Assembly (NCBI GenBank): GCA_964383905.1
Contig: CAYLJO010000007.1
Coordinates: 1-55,828, forward strand
Reading direction: 5' to 3'
DNA length: 55,828 bases
DNA from: CAYLJO01 sp964383905
GTDB taxonomy: Bacteria > Acidobacteriota > Blastocatellia > Pyrinomonadales > Pyrinomonadaceae
Of this stretch, positions 43,741 to 51,986 are shown in pieces. The notes beneath the pieces were generated by a model. It was not told the DNA's origin and did no database searches. It saw only the letters and a list, made by a program, of their open reading frames with translations. The position numbers and the translations under genes were made by a program. How positions within the stretch are numbered: the first letter of the stretch is position 1; each line of letters begins with the position of its first letter.

Positions 43741-44253
43741 ATGCCGGTGCAGCCAAGGCCAATCTTAAACGCTTATATTGGTCTCGGCTCGAATCTGGGT
43801 GACCGGGCTGGAAATCTGCTGCTTGCGGTCCGCGGGATGATGAATGCAAGTCTCGCGGTCGTGCGCCTGTCATCCATCTACGAGACGGAGCCGATGGATG
43901 TACGCGAACAGCCCGCGTTCCTCAACATGGTCGCGGAACTTGCAGTCAACCCGCTCCCGCCCCCGGAACAATTACTGGCACGCCTGTTGCGAATCGAGTA
44001 TGCACTCGGACGCCGCCGTGACGTGCGGCGCGGCCCGCGCACCATTGACCTTGACCTTTTACTCTACGGCACGGAGCAACGCGCGACCCCCTTTCTCACG
44101 CTTCCGCACCCACGCTTGCACCGGCGCCGCTTCGTGCTCACACCGCTTGCGGAGATAGCTCCGTATCTTGTCCACCCAACACTACAACGCACTTTTGGCG
44201 AATTGCTCGCGGAAACCCCCGCGGAACCGGAGGTCAGACTCTGGCGGCCATGA
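43741..44253 (+). CDS. folK: 2-amino-4-hydroxy-6-hydroxymethyldihydropteridine pyrophosphokinase
   Basis: HPPK transfers pyrophosphate from ATP to the pterin in the folate pathway. The 170-residue protein shows the family marks: AYIGLGSNLGDRAGNLLLAV at the start, YETEPMDVREQPAFLNMVAE, the RIEYALGRRRDVRRGPRTID substrate loop, and LDLLLYGTE. The C-terminal LPHPRLHRRRFVLTPLAEIA is also typical. It looks complete. It is the first gene of a plus-strand series leading to panB and panC; a repeat-filled gap of 213 nt follows. Confidence 0.95.
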   Translation: MPVQPRPILNAYIGLGSNLGDRAGNLLLAVRGMMNASLAVVRLSSIYETEPMDVREQPAFLNMVAELAVNPLPPPEQLLARLLRIEYALGRRRDVRRGPRTIDLDLLLYGTEQRATPFLTLPHPRLHRRRFVLTPLAEIAPYLVHPTLQRTFGELLAETPAEPEVRLWRP

Positions 44254-44345
44254 AGTAAGAGACGCGGCGACACGGATATTGGGTGACGCGGCGAAATCTT
44301 GTTTTATCTCCGCATCCACGTGTCCCTTCATCCCTCCTTGCCGTG
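44254..44345. repeat. Heptad-register repeat, GGGACGC family (inverted arms)
   Basis: Steps such as GACGCGG, CGACACG, GGTGACG, CGGCGAA on the left and CCGCATC, CACGTGT, CCCTTCA on the right show the same 7-nt pattern as the block at 38032-38135. It occupies the gap after folK. Confidence 0.5.
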
Positions 44346-44466
44346 TTGCGCCGCGCTCGCCTATAATTAGGTACTTGTGCACCCCTTAATAACGAAGGTT
44401 AGTAACGGGCGGTGGCTGCGAAGGATTCGTGGTCGCCGCATCTCTATGTGACGAAAGAGCAGAACA

Positions 44467-45357
44467 ATGGCCTACCTTAAACCGCAGCGCCCAGAGAAAG
44501 TGACCGCCCCTTCTTTGCGCGCCAGCAAGGAGCGCGGCGAGCGCCTCGTCTGTCTGACCGCCTACGAATATTCCATGGCCCGCATCCTGGATGAGGCCGG
44601 CATCGACATTATTCTCGTCGGCGACAGCCTGGCCAACGTCGTGCTCGGCTACGGCAATACCGTCCCCGTGACACTCGAAGAGATGATGATGCATACGCGC
44701 GCCGTCCGCCGTGGCGTGCAACGCGCGCTGCTCGTCGCCGACATGCCCTACGGCTCCTACCATACGGGAGCGGATGACGCCGTGCGCTCAGCCCTCCGGC
44801 TGGTCAAGGAAAGTGGCGCGGAGGCGGTCAAGCTTGAGGGTGGTCGCAAGCGCGCTTCACTGGTGAAACGTCTGGTGGACGAAGAGATCGCCGTGATGGG
44901 CCACATCGGGCTCACGCCGCAATCGGTGAACAAGCTGGGCGGCTATCGCGTGCAGGGCAAGACGGCGGAGGCAGCGCGTGCTTTGCTCGAGGATGCCCTG
45001 GCGCTCGAAGAGGCCGGGGCTTTCGCCGTTGTGCTCGAAGTCGTACCCCGCGAGATCGCCAAACTGATCACGGAAAGCATCCGGATTCCGACGATCGGGA
45101 TCGGCGCGGGCTTGTATTGTGATATCCAGGTGGTCGTCTTACATGATTTGATTGGGCTGTCGTTCGGCAAGTTGCCGCGCTTCGTGCGCCAGTATGCGAA
45201 TTTACGCGAGGTGTTGACGGATGCGGTCAGCCGGTACGCCGAAGACGTGCGCACGGGAGACTATCCGTCCGAGGCCGAATCATATGCGCTACCGGCCGAG
45301 GCGGCGGCAGAGTTGCGTCTGACGTCGCCTGATAGTGGTACAGGGCTCAAAAGGTGA
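44467..45357 (+). CDS. panB: 3-methyl-2-oxobutanoate hydroxymethyltransferase
   Basis: The enzyme makes ketopantoate from alpha-ketoisovalerate and methylene-tetrahydrofolate, the first step of pantothenate synthesis. The 296-residue protein shows ERLVCLTAYEYSMARILDEA, ILVGDSLANVVLGYGNTVPV (metal-binding region), ALLVADMPYGSY, GAEAVKLEGG, VMGHIGLTPQSV, and IGIGAGLYCDIQVVVLHDLI. It looks complete and typical in length. The start at ATG 44467 has only a weak upstream purine run. It is followed 121 nt later by panC, so the two steps of the pathway are adjacent; folK upstream provides a folate link. panD is not in the window. Confidence 0.96.
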   Translation: MAYLKPQRPEKVTAPSLRASKERGERLVCLTAYEYSMARILDEAGIDIILVGDSLANVVLGYGNTVPVTLEEMMMHTRAVRRGVQRALLVADMPYGSYHTGADDAVRSALRLVKESGAEAVKLEGGRKRASLVKRLVDEEIAVMGHIGLTPQSVNKLGGYRVQGKTAEAARALLEDALALEEAGAFAVVLEVVPREIAKLITESIRIPTIGIGAGLYCDIQVVVLHDLIGLSFGKLPRFVRQYANLREVLTDAVSRYAEDVRTGDYPSEAESYALPAEAAAELRLTSPDSGTGLKR

Positions 45358-45361
45358 TAGG

Positions 45362-45478
45362 TTTCAGTAAGACAGTGGTCGGTAATCAGCTCTTGGCCGC
45401 TTCTCATAGTTAGAATTCCCAAGTTTGTATTACGCTTTATCGCCGTCTTAAACTGATTACTGACCACTGATTACTTTT
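45362..45478. repeat. Heptad-register repeat, AATCAGT family (inverted arms)
   Basis: Left steps (AGACAGT, GGTCGGT, AATCAGC) and right steps (AACTGAT, TACTGAC, CACTGAT, TACTTTT) flank a 60-nt centre. The right arm ends exactly at the panC start codon (no Shine-Dalgarno). The arms could pair and hide or expose the start. Confidence 0.6.
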
Positions 45479-46363
45479 ATGGAAATTATTAATCGTCGTC
45501 ACCGCATGAGTTCCGTGGCGCGTAAGGTGCGGCGCGAGCAGGATCGAACTATTGGACTTGTGCCCACGATGGGCTCGCTGCATGAGGGCCACTTGAGCTT
45601 GGTGCGGGAGGCCCGCCGGATGTGCGATGTAGTCGTTGTTTCCGTATTCGTCAACCCGACGCAATTTGCCCCCGGCGAGGATTTTGATCGTTACCCGCGC
45701 GACCTCACGCAGGACACGGCGCTCTTAACCGACTACAATGTTGATTACATTTTTGCGCCCCCGCTGGAGGAGATCTATCCGAAGAACTTTTCAACCTACG
45801 TCACGGTCGAAGGGTTGTCGGAACAGCTCGAGGGCATCTCGCGGCCCGGCCACTTCCGCGGTGTGGCGACCGTGATCACGATTCTACTGAACATCGTGCG
45901 ACCCGACTTCGCCTTCTTCGGCCAGAAGGATGCGCAGCAAACACTCATCGTTAGGCGGCTCGTGCGCGATCTGGCTTTTGACACTGAGGTCGTTACCTTG
46001 CCCACGGTGCGTGAGGAATCGGGCCTGGCGCTGTCATCCCGTAATGCTTACCTGAATGATGAGGAGCGGCGAGCGGCGACAATCCTCCACCGCGCGCTCG
46101 AGCGCGCCGCTTCGGCCTATACGGGTGGCGAGCGCTCAGCCGCACGCCTGGCCAGTACTGTTCGCGCAACAATAGAAACGGAGCCGCGCGCGCGCCTTGA
46201 TTACGTCAGCGTGACGGATGCCGATACGCTGGAGAGGCTTGAGAGGCTGGATGACCGGGCGGTGCTCGTTGCGGTCGCCGTTTACTTCGGTAAGACTCGC
46301 CTGATAGACAATATTGTGCTTAACCGCGTCAAGCAAAAAAACGGCGCGGCGGCTAAAGGATAA
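45479..46363 (+). CDS. panC: Pantothenate synthetase
   Basis: Pantoate-beta-alanine ligase joins pantoate and beta-alanine with ATP. The 294-residue protein shows GLVPTMGSLHEGHLSLVREA with the HxGH-like nucleotide motif, VSVFVNPTQFAPGEDFDRYP, HFRGVATVITILLNIVRPD, FGQKDAQQTLIVRRLVRDL, and VREESGLALSSRNAYL (KMSKS-like). It looks complete. The ATG at 45479 directly follows a heptad repeat and has no ribosome binding site. It is the partner of panB. A hydrophilic tail of about 10 residues follows the usual end. Confidence 0.96.
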   Translation: MEIINRRHRMSSVARKVRREQDRTIGLVPTMGSLHEGHLSLVREARRMCDVVVVSVFVNPTQFAPGEDFDRYPRDLTQDTALLTDYNVDYIFAPPLEEIYPKNFSTYVTVEGLSEQLEGISRPGHFRGVATVITILLNIVRPDFAFFGQKDAQQTLIVRRLVRDLAFDTEVVTLPTVREESGLALSSRNAYLNDEERRAATILHRALERAASAYTGGERSAARLASTVRATIETEPRARLDYVSVTDADTLERLERLDDRAVLVAVAVYFGKTRLIDNIVLNRVKQKNGAAAKG

Positions 46364-46462
46364 ATTTTTACCGCGCGAAGCGAAATTGGGTCGGCGACAC
46401 ACATCGTGTCATACCCTCTCGTCACTTCTACACCCCCACCGTCTTCATATAAAATTCAATTG

Positions 46463-46993
46463 ATGTCTCAAAGAACAAAACAGAAGGCTCACATCGAACT
46501 CAACTTGAATGGCGAACAGGTTGAGGTGGCTTTTGCGCCCCACAAAACGTTGCTCGAAGTGTTACGCGAAGACCTCAACTTGATGGGCACCAAGCACGGC
46601 TGTGAGGTCGGCGAGTGCGGGACCTGCGCTGTTCTTGTCGACGGCCGCGCGATTCTCTCCTGCCTGGCGCTCGGGTTAGACATAGAAGGCCGCCGCGTGA
46701 CAACCATTGAAGGGATGGCGGAGGGCGGTAAATTACACCCCCTGCAAGAGACTTTTGCGGACCTCGGGGCGGCCCAGTGCGGCTACTGCACGCCCGGTTT
46801 CTTACTGGTGGCCAAAGAGCTGCTCGAGGCCAATCCACAGCCGGCCCGTGAAGAGATTAAAGAAGCTCTCTCCGGCAACCTCTGCCGCTGCACCGGCTAT
46901 ATTAAAATTTATGAGGCGGTTGAGCTCGCCGCGGCGCGGATGCGCGGGCTCGAAGTTAAGCCCGCGAAAGAGAGCATCTATGGCTGCGAATGA
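46463..46993 (+). CDS. Molybdenum hydroxylase small subunit, two [2Fe-2S] clusters
   Basis: The 176-residue protein has a plant-ferredoxin-type N-terminal domain with C47, C52, C55 and C67 (KHGCEVGECGTCAVLVDG, SCLALG). The C-terminal helical domain carries C106, C109, C141 and C143 (AAQCGYCTPGF, NLCRCTGY). Together they hold the two [2Fe-2S] clusters of xanthine-oxidase-family enzymes. ATG 46463 is chosen over 46406, as the extra 19 residues are not conserved-looking. The end overlaps the start of the large subunit gene by 14 nt, suggesting translational coupling. It is the first gene of the hydroxylase operon. Confidence 0.94.
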   Translation: MSQRTKQKAHIELNLNGEQVEVAFAPHKTLLEVLREDLNLMGTKHGCEVGECGTCAVLVDGRAILSCLALGLDIEGRRVTTIEGMAEGGKLHPLQETFADLGAAQCGYCTPGFLLVAKELLEANPQPAREEIKEALSGNLCRCTGYIKIYEAVELAAARMRGLEVKPAKESIYGCE

Positions 46994-49436
46994 GAAGAAG
47001 AACGGGGCCGGCAAGGGCGTCAACGACAAGCCGCTGAAGGTCGTCGGCAAGCCATTCCGCAAAGTTGACGCGCGCGCCAAATGCACCGGGCAGACCAAGT
47101 TTGCCGACGACATCGTGCTGCCGCGCATGTTATTTGCCAAGATTCTCCGCAGCCACGAGCCGCACGCTATTATTAAGAGTATTGATACATCTAAAGCGCA
47201 ACAGCTTCCCGGTGTCTTCGCCGTCATCACCGGAAAAGATCTGCCGGTCCCTTACGGCATTCTCCCGGTCAGCCAGGACGAGCATGCCCTCTGTGTAGAC
47301 AAAGTCCGATTCATCGGCGATCCGGTCGCGGCGGTCGCGGCCATTGATGAAGACACCGCATTCGACGCGATGAATCTGATCCAAGTCGAGTACGAAAAGC
47401 TCAACACCATCTCTTCCATTGAAGAGGGGGTAATGATCGAAGAGCCGCGCATCCACACCTACGGCGACGGCGGCAATGTTCATAAGAAAGTCAATCTTGA
47501 ATTCGGCGACGTCGAAGAAGGCTTCGCCGAGGCCGACCTCGTCCGTGAAGACATCTTCTTTTACGAAGGCAACACGCACCTGCCGATGGAGCAGCACGCG
47601 GCGGTCGCGCACTTTGATGCGGACGGCAAGCTGACGCTATGGAGTTCGACGCAGACGCCGCACTATGTCCACCGCGCGCTCGCCAAAGTCTTAGGGCTGC
47701 CCGCCAGCCACATTCGCGTCATTGCCACACCGAACGGCGGCGGTTTCGGCGGCAAGAGCGACCCATTCAACCATGAAGTCGTCGTCAGCAAGCTCGCGAT
47801 GATGACGGGCCGGCCCGTGAAGGTCACGCTGACGCGCGAGGAAGTCTTCTACTGCCACCGTGGTCGCCACCCGGTGGCGATGTCTGTCAGGACCGGGGTC
47901 AAGAAAGACGGTTCGATCACCGCGATGGACTTCCAATCTTTCCTCGACGGCGGCGCCTACGGCAGCTACGGTGTGGCGAGTACCTTTTACGCGGGGGCGC
48001 TCCAAACGGTCACGTACGAGATCCCGCGCTACAAATTCCGGGGCCTACGCTGCTTCACCAACAAGCCTCCGTGCGGGCCAAAGCGCGGGCACGGCACGCC
48101 GCAACCCCGCTTCGCCCTCGAAGTCCACCTCGACAAGATCGCCGAACAGCTCAGACTCGATCCCGCCGAGATGCGCAAGCAGCATCTCCTCCCGCCCTTT
48201 TCGGTCACGGCGAACTACCTGCGCGTCGGCAGCATGGGCCTGGGGCGCTGCATCGACAAAGTTGTCGAGGGCTCCGGCTGGAAGGACAAGTTTCGTCAGC
48301 TTCCCTTCGGAAGGGGTGTGGGCCTGGCGTGTAGCTCATACATCTGCGGCGCGGGCCTTCCGATCTACTGGAATAGCATGCCGCACTCCGGCGTACAGCT
48401 ACGTCTCGACCGCCAGGGCGGCGTCTGCGTCCAGTGTGGCTCAACAGACATCGGACAGGGCTCCGATTCCGTCCTCGCCTATATCGTTGCCGAAGTGCTC
48501 GGCATCGACCCGTTCGACATCCGTGTTGTCACGGCCGACACCGACTTGACTCCGGTTGATCTCGGCAGCTATTCGAGCCGCGTGACGCTCATGACTGGTA
48601 ACGCCGCTTTGCAGGCGGCCGAGCGTGCGCGTGAGCTGCTCACAATGGCCGTCGCCGAAAAGCTCGGCGTCAGGATCGAGAACCTCTCGTTCGCCGACAG
48701 GCACGTCTTCGATGTGGAAAATCCGGAAACAGGCGTCACGTTCGCTGAAGCGGTAGTGCTGGCCGAGTCGAAATTCGGCACCATCGGCACGGTCGGCTCT
48801 TACACGCCGCCCGCTTCGCCCGGCAAATACAAGGGCGCGGGCGTCGGCCCCTCGCCCGCTTACAGCTACTCGGCGGCGGTCGCTGAGGTTGACGTCGATC
48901 CGGCCACCGGCATCGTCACGGTCGAGCGCATCTGGATCGGTCACGACATCGGCCGGTCAATTAATCCGGTGCTCGTCATGGGCCAGGTCGAGGGCAGCGT
49001 CTACATGGGTCTGGGCGAGGCGCTGATGGAAGAGATGACCTACCGCGCCAACCGCAACGTGGTCCATAAGTTTCCGTCTCTACTTGAATACAAGAGCCCG
49101 ACGACGTTGGAGATGTGCGACGTCGTGACTTATTTAATTGAAGACGCCGACCCCAACGGCCCGTTCGGCGCGAAGGAGGTCGGGCAGGGGCCGCTCCTGC
49201 CCGTCATGCCGGCGGTCGCCAACGCTGTCTACGATGCTGTCGGCGTGCGCATTGATGAAGTGCCGATCACACCGGAGAAGGTGCTGGCAGCCCTGCGTGC
49301 CAAGGCACAGGGCAAGGAGGGACGCTTCGGACCAAAGTCGGTGCCGGAGGTTGAGTGGCCGACGCCGTTAAGAGTGCCAACGCCGGCCGAGGGCGGCGAT
49401 GGCCGCGAGATGCCCCGTGTTGCCGTTCATTCGTGA
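46980..49436 (+). CDS. Molybdenum hydroxylase large subunit (4-hydroxybenzoyl-CoA reductase-like)
   Basis: The 818-residue protein has the aldehyde oxidase/xanthine dehydrogenase a/b hammerhead domain (about 15-135: VVGKPFRKVDARAKCTGQTK, FADDIVLPRMLFAKILRSHE). The molybdopterin-binding part follows: ATPNGGGFGGKSD, KRGHGTPQPRFALEVHLDKI, QCGSTDIGQGSDSVLAYIVA, and the likely catalytic Glu in NGPFGAKEVGQG. The tripartite order (small, large, FAD subunit) and the FAD subunit features point to the 4-hydroxybenzoyl-CoA reductase branch; the substrate cannot be fixed from sequence. ATG 46980 overlaps the upstream gene by 14 nt. The frame extends back to 46707 but that part is out-of-frame text of the small subunit gene. 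Confidence 0.92.
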   Translation: MAANEKKNGAGKGVNDKPLKVVGKPFRKVDARAKCTGQTKFADDIVLPRMLFAKILRSHEPHAIIKSIDTSKAQQLPGVFAVITGKDLPVPYGILPVSQDEHALCVDKVRFIGDPVAAVAAIDEDTAFDAMNLIQVEYEKLNTISSIEEGVMIEEPRIHTYGDGGNVHKKVNLEFGDVEEGFAEADLVREDIFFYEGNTHLPMEQHAAVAHFDADGKLTLWSSTQTPHYVHRALAKVLGLPASHIRVIATPNGGGFGGKSDPFNHEVVVSKLAMMTGRPVKVTLTREEVFYCHRGRHPVAMSVRTGVKKDGSITAMDFQSFLDGGAYGSYGVASTFYAGALQTVTYEIPRYKFRGLRCFTNKPPCGPKRGHGTPQPRFALEVHLDKIAEQLRLDPAEMRKQHLLPPFSVTANYLRVGSMGLGRCIDKVVEGSGWKDKFRQLPFGRGVGLACSSYICGAGLPIYWNSMPHSGVQLRLDRQGGVCVQCGSTDIGQGSDSVLAYIVAEVLGIDPFDIRVVTADTDLTPVDLGSYSSRVTLMTGNAALQAAERARELLTMAVAEKLGVRIENLSFADRHVFDVENPETGVTFAEAVVLAESKFGTIGTVGSYTPPASPGKYKGAGVGPSPAYSYSAAVAEVDVDPATGIVTVERIWIGHDIGRSINPVLVMGQVEGSVYMGLGEALMEEMTYRANRNVVHKFPSLLEYKSPTTLEMCDVVTYLIEDADPNGPFGAKEVGQGPLLPVMPAVANAVYDAVGVRIDEVPITPEKVLAALRAKAQGKEGRFGPKSVPEVEWPTPLRVPTPAEGGDGREMPRVAVHS

Positions 49437-49484
49437 GCTATCAGGAAGGACTCAAGGCTGAGGCAAACTTTTGGTATTGAACCT

Positions 49485-50474
49485 ATGATGAGACTTCCTA
49501 AATTCACTTACCGCGTGCCGCAAAGTATCTCGGACGCAGTGAAGATGATGGGCGATGCCGGCCCGGAGGGGCAGTTCGTGGCCGGGGGCACGGACCTTTA
49601 CCCGAATATGAAGCGGCGGCAGCAGACGCCAAAGACGGTCATCTCGGTGACGCGCCTGCGAGAGCTAAATCAGATTACAGGCGATGCCAGGAGCGGGCTC
49701 AAGATCGGCGCGTCCGTTTCATTGACAGACATTTGCGAGCACCCCGTGATCAATCGCGATTACCCGGCGGTGGCGCGGGCGGCGCGACTGATTTCAACGC
49801 CCATCCTGCGCAACATGGGGACGATTGGCGGCAATCTGCTGCTTGATACACGCTGCAACTACTATGATCAGAATTACGAGTGGCGCAAAGGCATCAATTT
49901 TTGTTTGAAGAAAGACGGAGACGTCTGCTGGGTCGCTCCGGGCAGCTCAAAATGCTGGGCTGTGCAGTCGTCCGACCTCGTGCCGCTGATGGTGGCCATG
50001 GGGGCGAAGGTGCGGCTCGTCTCGACGCTCGGCTCGCGACAGGTAGATGCGGCGGGCCTTTACAATAACGACGGGATCGATTACTTGCACAAAAGGCCGG
50101 ACGAATTGCTGGCGGAGATTCACCTGCCGCCGGTTAATGGCTGGCGCGCGACGTACAAGAAACTGCGGCGGCGCGGGGCGTTCGACTTTCCTGTGCTCGG
50201 AGTGGCAGCGGCACTCGAGATAGAGGGGAATGGCACGGTTCGGGATGCGAAGCTGATTCTTGGCGGTGTGGCCCCGGCCCCGCTTGAAATTAAGGAGGCG
50301 GAAGAGATCCTGATTGGCCAACCGCTCAGCACGGAGCGCATACAGGCGGCGGCGGAAGCCGGCTACCTCAAAGCGCGCCCGCTCGATAATACTGACTTCG
50401 TGATGAACTGGCGCAAGCAGATGGCCCGCCCTTTCATCGTGCGCGCCCTCGAAGAATTACAACAGGCCGGGTAA
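49485..50474 (+). CDS. Molybdenum hydroxylase FAD subunit with extra [4Fe-4S] loop (HcrB-like)
   Basis: The 329-residue protein has the FAD-binding PCMH-type domain (FTYRVPQSISDAVKMM, QFVAGGTDLYPNMKR, ILRNMGTIGGNLLLDTRC). It carries an insertion of about 40 residues after the GGNLLL motif with four cysteines, C124, C140, C148 and C157. The spacings (16, 8, 9) are those I recall for the [4Fe-4S]-binding loop of 4-hydroxybenzoyl-CoA reductase beta subunits, absent from ordinary xanthine dehydrogenases. The C-terminal CODH-type domain is present (GVAAALEIEGNGTVRDAKLI). The loop suggests low-potential electron transfer, possibly in the reductive direction as for dearomatising or dehydroxylating enzymes. 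Confidence 0.9.
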   Translation: MMRLPKFTYRVPQSISDAVKMMGDAGPEGQFVAGGTDLYPNMKRRQQTPKTVISVTRLRELNQITGDARSGLKIGASVSLTDICEHPVINRDYPAVARAARLISTPILRNMGTIGGNLLLDTRCNYYDQNYEWRKGINFCLKKDGDVCWVAPGSSKCWAVQSSDLVPLMVAMGAKVRLVSTLGSRQVDAAGLYNNDGIDYLHKRPDELLAEIHLPPVNGWRATYKKLRRRGAFDFPVLGVAAALEIEGNGTVRDAKLILGGVAPAPLEIKEAEEILIGQPLSTERIQAAAEAGYLKARPLDNTDFVMNWRKQMARPFIVRALEELQQAG

Positions 50475-50526
50475 AGCTGATGCCGAGAACCAGACACACC
50501 CGCAGAGAAGTACATTCGGAAGCGCA

Positions 50527-51162
50527 GTGGATAATGTGAACGGAGTCGCTGCCATCCTGTTAGCCGCCGGACGCTCGAGGCGGATGGGCGCGTTTAAGCC
50601 GCTGCTTCCCTTCGGCAATAAAACAGTCATTGAAAATTGCGTCAGTTATCTTCTGGAAGGCGGAGCGGAGATGCCCGTCGTCGTCACTGGCTATCGCGCC
50701 CATGAGGTGCGCGAGCGTCTCACGGGCCTTCCAATTCACTTTGCCTTTAATCCTGATGAAGCGAGCGAAATGAGCGCGTCAATCGCGCGCGGCGTCGAAC
50801 AGATCTCTCATAAGGCGGAGGCCGTTTTAGTGGCGCTTTGCGATCAACCTGCGATTCCACCTGAAGTGATACGCCTGATGATCGGTGAATGGAGAAGCAC
50901 CGGGGCGCGCCTGCTCCTGCCTGAGTATCAGGGCCGCGGCGGCCATCCGGTCTTGCTTGACCTCTGTTATCGTGAAGAACTGTTAAATTTAGACCCACGA
51001 CGTGGTCTACGCGCCCTCTTTGACGAGCACCGCGATGAAGTCAGGCGGGTGACGGTCACCTCACCCTACATTGCGCGCGATATTGATACATGGGATGATT
51101 ACCAGGCGCTTTATCGGGAAATCTTTGGCGTCGCGCCTCCTCAAAAGGCCTTACAGGATTAG
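50527..51162 (+). CDS. mocA: MobA-like nucleotidyltransferase (molybdenum cofactor cytidylyltransferase, MocA-like)
   Basis: The 211-residue protein has the NTP-transferase start AAILLAAGRSRRMGAFKPLL, then EMSASIARGVEQIS, VALCDQPAIPPEVI and the C-terminal GRGGHPVLLD. This is the MocA/MobA-like type that adds CMP (or GMP) to molybdopterin to make the dinucleotide cofactor of xanthine-oxidase-family enzymes. GTG 50527 has GGAAG 5 nt upstream and is 53 nt after the FAD subunit gene, so it is very likely part of the same operon and matures the cofactor. The choice of CTP over GTP is inferred from the linked enzyme. Confidence 0.88.
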   Translation: MDNVNGVAAILLAAGRSRRMGAFKPLLPFGNKTVIENCVSYLLEGGAEMPVVVTGYRAHEVRERLTGLPIHFAFNPDEASEMSASIARGVEQISHKAEAVLVALCDQPAIPPEVIRLMIGEWRSTGARLLLPEYQGRGGHPVLLDLCYREELLNLDPRRGLRALFDEHRDEVRRVTVTSPYIARDIDTWDDYQALYREIFGVAPPQKALQD

Positions 51163-51302
51163 GGGTTATGCAACTTTCACGGCCTTATCCAACCGCAACA
51201 CAAAGGATCTTCATCTAAGTATTGCTTGAGCCGTCCCCCGCGGTGTTCAAGCGTACACACTCAGATTAAGGCAGCCAGCGGGGACATGAAGAGGAAAATA
51301 AG

Positions 51303-51845
51303 ATGTTTCCAAAGAATCGCAACCCGGTTGTCGCCGCAGGGCTGTTAATCACGGTTATACTGTCAACGGTCGCCTTCGCGCAGAAAAGGGGTTCGGCTAC
51401 ATCGCCGGTTGAGTTTTCGATGCGCTCGATTGACGGCCAGCATGTCACGTCTGACAGCCTCCGAGGTGAGGTGGCCGTGCTGGCGTTCGGCGCATCGTGG
51501 CTGCCGCTATCGCGCACCCAGTTGCAGGGCGTGCGTAAGCTAGCCGACGACTACAGCAGCAAAGGTGTGGTTGTCTACTGGGTGAGCACAGAATCGGAAT
51601 CGCCGAAATCCAGGAATTACGCGTCGGACGACCAACTGCGCGCTTTCGCCCGCAAGTACGGGCTGAATGTCACGGTGTTGCGAGACCCTGACGGCCAGGT
51701 GTCAAAGCGATTAGGCGTTAATGAGCTCCCTTCCATCGTGATTCTGGACAAGCAGGGGAATGTTTCCGGCGCGCCCATCGGCGGCCTTGATCCTAACGGT
51801 AACCTGTCTGACCAGCTTGCGGGCCGCTTGAAAGAGATTTTGTAA
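51303..51845 (+). CDS. Exported thioredoxin-fold (TlpA-like) protein lacking active-site cysteines
   Basis: The 180-residue protein has a signal peptide (AAGLLITVILSTVAFAQ) and a TlpA/redoxin-type fold (FSMRSIDGQHVTSDSLRGEV, VAVLAFGASWLPLS, VYWVSTESESPKSRN, LRDPDGQVSKRLGVNELPSIVI with the cis-Pro region). The usual W-C-x-x-C is replaced by WLPLS: Leu67 and Ser70 stand in the place of the two cysteines. So redox activity of the normal kind is not expected; a binding or chaperone role is possible. It starts about 140 nt after the MocA-like gene and may be a separate unit. Confidence 0.82.
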   Translation: MFPKNRNPVVAAGLLITVILSTVAFAQKRGSATSPVEFSMRSIDGQHVTSDSLRGEVAVLAFGASWLPLSRTQLQGVRKLADDYSSKGVVVYWVSTESESPKSRNYASDDQLRAFARKYGLNVTVLRDPDGQVSKRLGVNELPSIVILDKQGNVSGAPIGGLDPNGNLSDQLAGRLKEIL

Positions 51846-51986
51846 TAAATCGTAGCCCCGAAAGTTCCGCCCTCCCTGTTCAATAGCCTGTAGGGATGAG
51901 AAGAGGCCGCTGCTGATAAGGTAACCCCCCTCGTCTCTCCATAATTCCTGCCTGTGCTTGAAAAGCCCGGCGGCCAGCATCCCCGC

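Noticed and set aside
44386..44763. Minus-strand 125-codon frame over the panB start
   Set aside because: Opposite to the certain panB gene, with no domain and no ribosome binding site.
46707..46979. N-terminal extension of the molybdenum hydroxylase large subunit
   Set aside because: It lies wholly within the small subunit gene in another frame and is Arg/Ser/Pro-rich shadow text; ATG 46980 gives the normal N-terminus.
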